This document shows positions 9,656 through 17,633 of a DNA stretch of 20,439 bases, piece after piece (position 1 is the first letter of the stretch; each line of letters starts with the position of its first letter). The notes below the pieces were generated by a model. It ran no database searches, had not been told where the DNA came from, and saw nothing but the letters and a program-made list of their open reading frames with translations. The DNA is from Haplomitrium mnioides (Eukaryota; Marchantiophyta; Haplomitriopsida; Calobryales). The stretch lies in assembly GCA_049999725.1 (NCBI GenBank), contig JBNGIS010010536.1:1-20439 (forward strand). The letters are read 5' to 3'. Made by a program: the position numbers and the translations under genes.

Positions 9656-10369
9656 CCCAAAGTGTTCGGAGTACACTCTAGTGTGTTTCTTCAAGTAGAG
9701 CTTAGAGGGGAGGGCTGAGCTAGTGCCTACACGCTACGTGGGATGACCCGTCAAGGCTCGAGGGTGGAGTGGGCTACCTGCAGTCAGTAAGACTGTCTTC
9801 CAGAGGTGCAAGTCAAAGAAACTCTCTTCCTAGCCTGAGGAAGTAAAAGCATGGCTTCTCGCGAGGGAAGTTAAAAAACTATCTGGAGAGGAGGGTGTGT
9901 GGGTGGTTGCAAGGCTGCAGGTTGTAAGGCAGCAGGGACTCATAGGGGAAGTAATAGTTGGTGGAAATCCAGAGGGCCTTTAAAGACTTTGCTTTCTCTT
10001 GCACATATTGTATGAAGTGTTTGTTTATGTATGTGTAGATTAGATTTACCTTTTGCATTGTGTTTTAGAGTTTGATTAGCTTAGAAGACATCAGGATAGT
10101 TGAGAAGACCCTAGGAACAGCCTTGAAAGGGGAGTCCAATCCCTTAATACAAGTCTGGTATCATGGGGGTAAATGCTCTTTGTTCTGATTCTGTTGCATA
10201 TAGTAGAACTTAGTGCATTCTAGGATAGTTAGGAATATCTGGACCAGTACTGTGACCACCTTGAAAGGGGGAGTCTAGACCTCTTGTAGTGTTCAGTTGT
10301 GCAGGTCACTAGCACCCATTCTGCCCAAGCACAAATAAGGTGGCAAGGCTTGAGTCATTGGGTCCTATG

Positions 10370-10375
10370 AATAAA
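10370..10375 (+). promoter_or_regulatory. Poly(A) signal AATAAA, 5' LTR
   Basis: AATAAA in CCTATGAATAAAG, about 257 bases before the LTR end. The same site is intact in the 3' LTR at 17370-17375, where it would end the element's RNA. Plant poly(A) signals are loose, so this is a reasonable but not certain assignment. Confidence 0.45.
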
Positions 10376-10632
10376 GCGGAAGAATCACACACAGATCAGC
10401 TGGGGGTATGAATGTGGACTTGGGGGATCGCATGAATGTTTGACTTGAGTGCCACTTGAAGAGAGTGAGTGGTGTGTTAAAGGCTGGAAAGGAAAGGAAG
10501 TATCCTTAAGAGCCTGAAAGTGGTAACTGGTAAGGGGCCATCTCAAAAAAGAACCTGAAAGCCCGTAAACCGTCCTCCCCTGCACCCAAAGCAAGACCTG
10601 AAAAGGTTAAGGCCCGGAATAGGGGAGCGACA

Positions 10633-10804
10633 TAAATTTTTGGTGCTAGAAGGAGGGACAAAGGTTTGAAAAACTTGAGACCAACCCAAACCACTTTGTG
10701 CACAAGAGACTCAAGTCAGTATGTGAGAAGGTTACTTCCAAGAAATAGAGTAACTGGGGGGTTGAGTCTATTGAGGAAGAGTGGCGGAAGGAAGGAACCC
10801 CTGG
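10633..10804 (+). other. Untranslated leader before gag
   Basis: Region between the 5' LTR and the first in-frame ATG of gag. It opens with TAAATTTTTGGTGC and contains the primer-site candidate. Nothing else recognisable; packaging signals would be expected here in this class of element but cannot be read from sequence alone. Confidence 0.5.
10641..10658 (+). other. Candidate primer-binding site
   Basis: TGGTGCTAGAAGGAGGGA begins 8 bases after the LTR's terminal CA. It starts with TGG, complementary to the CCA end shared by all tRNAs. I could not identify the matching tRNA from memory. The 8-base gap is a little longer than usual, so the call is probable only. Confidence 0.6.
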
Positions 10805-12596
10805 ATGGAAATGGCAGTGGCCAGTGGAGGGATGGCCAACCCAGCACCACCTTCTGGGCTTCGGGGAAGATTCAAATACAGGTCCTTCAAGGGACACCCG
10901 AAGGATGACCCAGATGTATGGTTGGACGATCTTGAAAACATTGCAGCGGCAAATGGAGAAGCCCATGTAAAGATTGGAATCCTGCCTGCAGTTTTGAAGG
11001 GAGAAGCCCAACCCTGGTACAAGGATTTGTCGGATAATATCAAAAGGGACTGGCAGACATTCAAAGCAGCCTTCTTAGCAGAATTACGAGGGATTGGTGA
11101 AGAAATAGAGGTGTTGATCAAGATGGGTCAGTTGAGGATGAAGAAGAAGGAGTCTATGAGGAAGTTCCTCCAACGGTTCAAGAAGGTGGCGAGGAAGTTG
11201 AACCCGCTAGCCACTGACGGGATGCTCACAACATGGTTTCTAGCGGCTCTACCCAGAGGAATTGGGACATGGGTAAGACAGATGGATCCACATACTTTAG
11301 AGGACGCTGTCAATGTTGCTTGATCCCATGTGAAGGCTGCCCTCACCAGTTCCCGAAGAAAGGCACGGACCAGATACGACTCTGATGATTCTTCAAACGC
11401 CTCGGACAGTGATGAGGAAACAGATCAGAGTTCCAAGTCCTCCTCGGAAAGCGAGAATGAGTCAAGTAGCAGCAGCTCAGATGAGGACCGATCATCCAAG
11501 AGGAAGAAGAAGAAGAAAGACCTGAAGAAGAAGAAGAAGGTCAAGGAGGTGCATCATCGCAAGGAGGCTAGCAAGGGAAGATATAAGAAAGTTGAACTCG
11601 AACCCGAGGCTAGCAGGAAGCCAGGGGGAGGAATCGAATTGATGAGCTGAGCGCCAAGTTGGAGGCGATGAACATCCTCATGGCAAGGATCAAACCAGAG
11701 GGTAGGCCTCTGCCAACTAGAAGAGTTGGTGTTTGGTGCGTCAAGTGCAAGCAGCATGACATTCCCCCCAGGAATGTCCAAACAACACAAATGTTGTGCA
11801 CTATGTGAGGGAAGAAGCACTAGAGTACGTGAGAGAAGAGGTGGAGTATGTCCTAGAGGAGGTCTCAAACACAATGTATCAAATTAGCGGGGGACCTTGG
11901 ACAATTTTGAGCAGGCCTGCAGGAGGGAATGCACGACCTATGAATCAGTGGGCTACTACTCGGCCACTTAGGACCACAATCATGGTGTGTTGGAATTGTG
12001 GCCAGCTTGGTCACATTTCAACAAGCTGTCCAAAGCCGCGTAAGAGCAATTATCGGCAACTGCCTCCCCTTTGCTTCCAATGCAAAACGAAGAGGCATGT
12101 AGCCATACATTACCCGCATGGAAGGCCAGATGCTGCCCTTGGGCCAAGCTTGAATCCTCCTCCCCCCTCAAATGTCAATCTGATCACTCTAGACATGGAG
12201 GAGGAAGCCAAGTTGCCAGGCCGGGAGACTCCAACTTCCGAGGATTGTTTTCGGGTGATCACCAGGGCAAGGGCCAAGGCCCCAAAGAGGAGCCAGAGGA
12301 AGTCCAAGCGCAGAGCTAAAAAGGGAGTAGCTCGAGCGGCCTCGCCTCAAATTGATTCGGATTATCGGAGGGATAATCCAAAATGGTTCTACCCCGAGCA
12401 GCAGGACCAGGTGAAAAAGCAATTGGCGGCTTTGGAGGCTCTGGAAGAAGAGCACGTCGCCGAAGAGACCCTCAAGGAGGTCCAGAAGCAACAGGGGGAG
12501 CCCGAGAGAAGGTTACATCTACAGAAGAGGGGGCAAAGCCCAACCCCTACAGCATTCAAGCGGATGTACGAAATCGCCCTGCCACTGCCACAGTAG
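10805..12596 (+). pseudogene. Gag-like polyprotein, degraded
   Basis: Would form the particle that packages element RNA. The first ATG in frame is 10805. Residues from about 15 on form a retrotransposon gag (capsid-like) domain: the DDPDVWLDDLENIA, GEAQPWYKDL and DWQTFKAAFLAEL blocks, then FLQRFKKVARKLNPL and ALPRGIGTWVRQ. An in-frame TGA (11321-11323) breaks it; the same frame continues to 11650 through a Ser/Asp/Glu-rich tract and Lys-rich clusters. Frame changes follow near 11635 and in a C-run near 11765. The third part (11796-12596) holds a classical CCHC knuckle, CWNCGQLGHISTSC (11988-12029), and a second with CX2CX4H but His where the last Cys belongs (from 12072). The tail is basic, then Glu/Gln-rich and probably coiled. 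Confidence 0.87.
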
Positions 12597-13648
12597 GACA
12601 ACTAATTAAGGATAGCCCTCTATATCGGAGACAGCCCCGAGAACTGCTGATAGGAGCGAAGAGGAGAAAGAGGCTGCCCAAGGTCGGAGCTCCAGCAGAT
12701 CTGCAACTAATCTGTGAAGACAAGAGGGCCCCGGAGATCAACATCCAGATCGCGGGGTGCACGCTGTCTTTAGTCCCCGTAGATAGAGGGGCAGGAGTCA
12801 ACATTATGGTGGAGGAGACAGCGCACAAGCTGGGATTCACGGAATTCTAGCCTACGGCCAGGATCATGAGGTTGGCGGATGGGTTACGAGTAAAGCCACT
12901 GGGCTCTCTTCTTCAAATTCCAACCTTCATAGTGGGAAAAGAGTTCAAATTGAATTATCTGGTAATGTGACATGCCAGAGCTTCTCCTTACCCAATGTTG
13001 ATAGGAAGGTCGTGGCTGTATGGGGCTAGAGTAATGCACAACTGGGGGAACTCCACATTGGTGTTTGGCCCCAACAAAACGACGGTGCACTATGGTCCAG
13101 TTCCTCACTTGGGGGAAACGCAACCTAAGGCAGAGTACGACAATGAGTGGTCCGAAGTAGAGGACGATTTGGAGTACCACTACCGGGTGCAGTTGGTGAG
13201 TGAAGCAACAGAGGAAGATCTGTTGGAGGAGGGTGTGGTGTTTGTCCACCAAAGTGAATTATCAGCCTACAACAGACCAGAGCATTGGGGGAGGAAATTA
13301 GCGGCAAATGGGGCCAAGGGTGAGAACACCAGGATCCGAAGAAGAGGCAGGTCCGAAGTGTCTCATCGGATGGACAAAGCGGATACGGGGAGGTCCGAAC
13401 AAGCTCCTCGGGAGGCAGGCGGAGTTCGATTGGCTACTCTTATACCACCAAAGGGCGCTTCGACAAATGGAAGAGGTATAAGGATCAAGAGAAAACGAGG
13501 GCCCAACTGGGACCCTATCAAGGGTGTTCAACCAATGCAGGTTAGTTGTTTGTGTGTGTCTGAGTGTGTGTTTTGTGGGGAGGAGAGGGGGTGTTTCGTG
13601 GGGTTGTTTTGTATGAGATACAGAGTTGATGCTAGCAACCAGCAGTAG
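12540..13648 (+). pseudogene. Protease and following spacer, degraded; no RT after it
   Basis: The frame used for 12383-12850 carries the aspartic-protease region: GAKRRKRLPKVG, INIQIAGCTLSLV, then VDRGAGVNIMVEE. The catalytic Asp is at 12782-12784 but the expected D-(S/T/G)-G is D-R-G. TAG at 12848-12850 and TGA at 12967-12969 interrupt the same frame; the minus-strand relative has Gln and Arg at these two places. After that comes IGRSWLYGARVMHNWG, also shared, then an acidic spacer. Similarity to the relative fades near 13210, and the rest to 13648 is unrecognised, basic (GIRIKRKRGP) and ends in GT-rich sequence. Where an RT would start there is only about 70 bases to the polypurine tract. 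Confidence 0.85.
13538..13620 (+). repeat. GT/G-rich low-complexity stretch
   Basis: Begins CAGGTTAGTTGTTTG and continues as GTGTGTGT, GGGGAGGAGAGGGGG and TTTTGT runs. Codons here form the Cys/Val-rich tail of the preceding frame, which is probably not real protein. Its first bases resemble a plant 5' splice site (CAG|GTTAGT), noted only as a possibility. Confidence 0.4.
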
Positions 13649-13702
13649 AGGCACCAAAAATTTGAGGGAGAAGAAGTGTGTTCGCGGGGACGCGTCACAC
13701 TT

Positions 13703-13715
13703 GAAGGGGGAGTTA
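13703..13715 (+). other. Polypurine tract
   Basis: GAAGGGGGAGTTA lies directly before the TG of the 3' LTR. A G/A run at this place primes plus-strand DNA synthesis; the position and composition fit well, with the TTA tail separating the purines from the LTR start. Confidence 0.82.
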
Positions 13716-15271
13716 TGTCAGCTGGTGCTTTGGAGCACTCAAGCAGAATTCACAAAATCAGAAGCATCAACGACACAATAATCCTTGGCAAGTGTGAGGA
13801 CCTCTCAAGAGCCAGGAATTACCCTCAAACATCTACTAAGAGCAGGGTGCATGAGTCCTAGGAGGGAAACATGATCATGGCGGAAGAGATGAGGAGGGGA
13901 CCAGGATCGCTAGCCAGAGGAGGGGCCACCTTTCAAAATTCGAAGCAGGCCAGCAAGAATCTGTGGGCCTCAAGAGGATGCAGGGATCGGAGCCTGAGGA
14001 GAAGGAAGAGAGCGGCCACCTATGACGAAGCGATCGCAGGAGGAAGAAGAACAGATTCACAACAACGAAATTCAAATGCACTCCGAAGAGAGTCAGATCC
14101 CGGGGGTCCTGTAATGGCCACAAATCGGGAAGCAAGGATCATAAGCTAAAAAGAGAAGGTGAGATCGTCACGAGGGCGAGCAAGGCCAGGGAAGAGGGAC
14201 GCCTCGATCTTGCAAGCAAGAGCGAGAACTGCAAGGGCCGATCGAACGCTTCCATTCGAGTCTACAAATCTTGGCGGAAGTGTGGAGTCATCGGAAGATC
14301 CCGCGAGATTCCACGGAAATGTGGCGTCTCCGAAGCACTTCACGGGATTCCACGGATGACAAGGCGACACTAGGAGGTCCAACAATCTGCGGAAAGGCGC
14401 ATTCCTAAGTGGGGAGCCCACTTAGCGGGGTTCCAATCCGTCTTATGACGTGGGGATCCCGGTTAAGAGGGATTAGCAAGGAATCCAACTGGAGAGCAAG
14501 GAAGAAGGCCCGAAGCAGCGACATATCGATGGTCTGACCAAAGGAAAACGGAGAGTGCCGAAAGGATGATACATCAAAGATCCGAGCGGAGGAGGAGTGG
14601 GGAAGCCGAAGGGGCGACTTAGCGTAGATCCGTCAAGAGGAAACACAGAGAAGAGCCGAAAGGGGGACACATCACCGAACTGGCCGACGAAGAGCGAGTG
14701 CAGGCAAAAACGCGACTTGTCAGCAATCCGGTTCAAACGAGGTGCACCAGCGGTGAAATGATGATATATCGCGAACCATCCATGGGAAGAAAGCTGAGCC
14801 AAAAGGGCGATATGGTGCCTATCCGGTGGGGGGAAACAAAGGGTACGCCAAAAAGACGATCTATCGGTGAATTGGGTGGCAAGATGAGGGCGACCGGAAA
14901 ATCAAGATAACATCGGTGCGACTAACGGAAGAGCAAGCGATATCGAAAGGGTGACTCTTCACAGCTTTGGCAAGCACAAGGGTGAAAGTTCGACTGGGTA
15001 CGGCCCGCATCCGAAAGTTCGAAAGGGGCGAACAGTCTGAAAAGGCCTTGTAGTTCTTATATCAAGCTTTTGGAAAGGTTAGCGAAGAAAGCCTCTGGCG
15101 TTCGTATAGTTCTTACTTCAAAGGTACGACAAAATGGCGACATCGGTACAGTTCTTATTCGGCAAGCAGGGTAAGTCTGCAGCGGCTCTTCGGATAACAT
15201 GGCGAGCGCAGGGAGTCCGAGAGAGGGCTTCAGAAACGTGGCGCGCTAGGGAGCTTGGTAGGGTTTCCGAA

Positions 15272-15640
15272 GGTCAACTTCGGAAGAAGGGTCCGCACGA
15301 CAGTCCGCCTACCCCTTTGCGGGGCAACGTCGGACGGTGGCCTTCGGACGACGTGGTGCCTTGGGAAGCACGCAGGGGGTTCCGAGGGTCAACCTCGGAA
15401 GGAAGTCAGCTGACGGTCCGCCTACCCCTTTGCAGGGCGACGTCGGACGGCGCCCTTCAGAGGACGTTGCAACTCCTGAGACCCCGAAGCAATTCACAGG
15501 GCACGCAGCGCAAGGAGAAGAGTTCATCGGACCTCAAGCAACGTACGGGTCAACTGCGGAAGGAGCGATCAGCACGACTATCAGCCTACCCCCTTGCGGA
15601 GCGGCGTCGGACGGCGGTGCAGTAGAGGATGTGGCGCGAG
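15272..15640 (+). repeat. Three GC-rich subrepeats in the 3' LTR
   Basis: Counterpart of 8273-8640. Leads GGTCAACTTCGGAAG (15272), GGTCAACCTCGGAAGG (15388) and GGTCAACTGCGGAAGG (15549) are each followed by GTC.GCCTACCCC and a GGCGTCGGACGG-like end. Spacing is 116 and 161 bp. The copies in this LTR are more alike than in the 5' LTR. Confidence 0.75.
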
Positions 15641-16050
15641 GAAAACAAATAGGGATCAACGGAGGAATCTGTAGAGATTTTGTAGATGGGGTTCGGTGGG
15701 GTACTTCGGAACTCGGTTCCAAAGAGCCTCTTTGGACTTGATTCTGCGGAAATCTGCGGAATCTCTTCTTGCAAGATTGCTCAAAGCTCTCCGTAAAATT
15801 ACCGTTGTACTTGTCTTTCTCGATCAAGTGAAGGGACACGCGGCTCGATTTCCCTTCCCGTTGTAACTGGATTAACTGACGATGGAGTCATGCGTCGCAT
15901 TCTCTCACTTTGAGCTCAACGGCCATAACGACTATTCATCGGATCGGGCTTCGGGGGATCAGCGCTTGCGGGGGGTATACATTGTTTTCCTTCAATTATG
16001 TTCAGGTTGATGCACGGGCAATCTCAAGGCGCGAGGCGACTGCACGCGAA

Positions 16051-16659
16051 GGGGAATCGCAACGAGAGGGGCTGGACTGAGAATTCACTAAGAAGACCAC
16101 GTGAAGTAGGGGTACTAGCTCTAGAGGGCCAGGGGGATTTAGAGGAGGACTGGAGGGGCACCGAGGATTGCAGAGTGAGGAGCTCTAGATGCTCGGGCGA
16201 TCTAGGTGACCTCATCCTTGTCGGTGGACCAGAGCGGAGGGGGACTGATACGGGGTCTTGAAGAGATTCTGGCTAGCTAAGACTTCGGGAGAGGCCACCA
16301 TGGGAGGACTTGGGGTCGTCTTTGCATTCTCTGTGTAGAAGCATCACAATCTAAGGGCAAGGAAATCGCAACGAGGGGCGGCTGGAATGGGAATTCAGTG
16401 AGGAACTACGTGAAATAGGGGTACTAGCTCTAGAGGGCCATGGGAATTCGGATGTGGACTGGAGGGGCGCCAAGGATTGCAGAGTGAGGAACTCTGGATG
16501 CTTAAGCAATCCAAGGAACTCATCTTTGCCAGTGGACCAGAGCGGAGGGGGATTGATACAATAGTTCGAAGGGGTTCCGGCTGGTTATAACTTCAGGAGA
16601 GGCCACCAAGTGAGGAGCTTGGGGTTGTCTTTGCCATTCCTTGTGTGTGAGTATCAACC
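16051..16659 (+). repeat. Two-copy tandem duplication inside the 3' LTR
   Basis: Counterpart of 9051-9655. Copies start at GGGGAATCGCAACGAG (16051) and GGAAATCGCAACGAG (16361) and end in GAGAGGCCACCA followed by a short tail. Immediately after, AGAGTGT and ACACTCT (16662-16682) form a small hairpin-like inverted repeat around TCGGAGT. Confidence 0.78.
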
Positions 16660-17011
16660 TAGAGTGTTCGGAGTACACTCTGGTGTGTTTCTTCAAGTAG
16701 AGCTGAGAGGGGGGGCTATGCTAGTGCCTGCGCACTACGCGGGATGACCCGTCGAGGCTCGGAGGTGGAGTGGGCTACTTGCAGTCGGTAAGACTGTCTT
16801 CCAAAGGTGGAAGTCAAAGAAACTCTCTTCCTAGCTTGAGGAAGTAAAAGCAAGGCTTCTCTTGAGGGAAGTTAAAAAACTAGCTGGAGAGGAGGGTGTG
16901 TGGGTGGTTGCTAGGCTGCAGGTTGTAAGGCAGCAGGGACTCATAGAGGAAGTAATAGTTGGTAGAAATCTAGAAGGCCTTCAAAGACTCTGTTTTCTCT
17001 TGCACATATTG

Positions 17012-17018
17012 TATAAAG
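17012..17018 (+). promoter_or_regulatory. TATA-box candidate in the 3' LTR
   Basis: TATAAAG in an AT-rich stretch about 350 bases before AATAAA, a reasonable place for the U3/R boundary. The 5' LTR has TATGAAG at 10011-10017, so the copy that would drive this element may be impaired. Assignment is by position and motif only. Confidence 0.35.
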
Positions 17019-17369
17019 TGTTTGTTTATATATGTATAGATTAGATTTACCTTCTGCATTGTGTTTAGAGTTTGATTAGCTTAGAAGACATCAGGATAGT
17101 TGAGAAGACCCTAGGAACAACCTTGAAGGGGGAGTCCAATCCGTTAACACAAGTCTGGTATCTTGGAGGTAAATGCTTTTTGTTCTGATTCTGTTGCACA
17201 GAGTAGGACTTAGTGCATTCTAGGATAGTTAGGAATATCTGGACCAGTGTTGTGACCACCTTAAGAGGGGGAGTCTAGACCTCTGGTAGTGTTCAGTTGT
17301 GCAGGTCACCAGCACCCATTCTGCCCAAGCACAAATAAGGTGGCAGGGTCTGAGTCATTGGGTCCTATG

Positions 17370-17375
17370 AATAAA
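17370..17375 (+). promoter_or_regulatory. Poly(A) signal AATAAA, 3' LTR
   Basis: Same context as at 10370, CCTATGAATAAAG. In the 3' LTR this would direct cleavage of the element transcript, placing R/U5 in the last 250 bases or so. Confidence 0.45.
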
Positions 17376-17628
17376 GTGGAAGAATCACACACAGATCAAC
17401 TGGGGGTATGAATGTGGACTTGGGGGATCGCATGAATGTCTGACTTGAGTACCAGAAGAGAGTGAGTGGTGTGTTAAAGGCTGGAAAGGAAAGGAAGTGT
17501 CATTAGAGCCTGAAAGTGGTAACTTGCAAGGGGCCATCTCAGAAAAGAACCTGAAAGCCCGTAAACCATCCTCCCTTGCACCTAAAGCATGACCTGAAAA
17601 GGTTAAGGCATGGAACAAGGGAGCGACA

Positions 17629-17633
17629 GTGGT
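17629..17633. repeat. Target-site duplication, right copy (GTGGT)
   Basis: Directly follows the terminal CA of the 3' LTR and equals 6704-6708. Array sequence continues from here (TGATTATTGCAAAT), so deleting the element and one GTGGT restores a proper repeat unit. Confidence 0.93.

Larger units (their letters stand above)
6709..10632 (+). repeat. 5' LTR (3,924 bp)
   Basis: Starts TGTTAGCCGATGCTTTGG and ends GGGGAGCGACA. It aligns over its length with 13716-17628. The first part (about 6860-7900) is rich in purines and CG. The middle (8270-8640) has three GC-rich subrepeats, and 9051-9655 is a two-copy tandem duplication of about 300 bp. A poly(A) signal sits at 10370-10375. No open frame in it looks like a gene. 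U3 would be the long part if the TATA-like site near 10011 is correct. Confidence 0.93.
6709..17628 (+). mobile_element. Complete non-autonomous LTR retrotransposon (gag-PR only, long LTRs)
   Basis: A 10,920-bp element with two LTRs of 3,924 and 3,913 bp, a 3,083-bp internal region, a primer-site candidate, a polypurine tract and a perfect 5-bp target duplication. Internally it has gag and protease homology followed directly by the 3' end; no RT, RNase H or integrase block was found, so it would need enzymes from another element. This architecture matches what is called LARD or TR-GAG in plants. Protease similarity to the minus-strand element at 4651-5580 places it near that gypsy lineage. 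In the first 215 or so aligned LTR bases I count about 14 differences, so the insertion is not recent. Both gag and protease frames are broken. Confidence 0.92.
13716..17628 (+). repeat. 3' LTR (3,913 bp)
   Basis: Starts TGTCAGCTGGTGCTTTGG and ends GGGAGCGACA. It matches the 5' LTR throughout, including the three GC-rich subrepeats (here 15272-15640), the tandem duplication (16051-16360 and 16361-16659) and the AATAAA. Differences are mostly single-base transitions with a few small indels, for example a 5-base and a 1-base loss near 17455 and 17504. A TATA-like TATAAAG is present at 17012 where the 5' copy has TATGAAG. Confidence 0.93.

Noticed and set aside
11980-12491. Minus-strand frames opposite gag
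   Set aside because: They are shadows of the gag coding strand, which has the zinc knuckle and the capsid-like domain.
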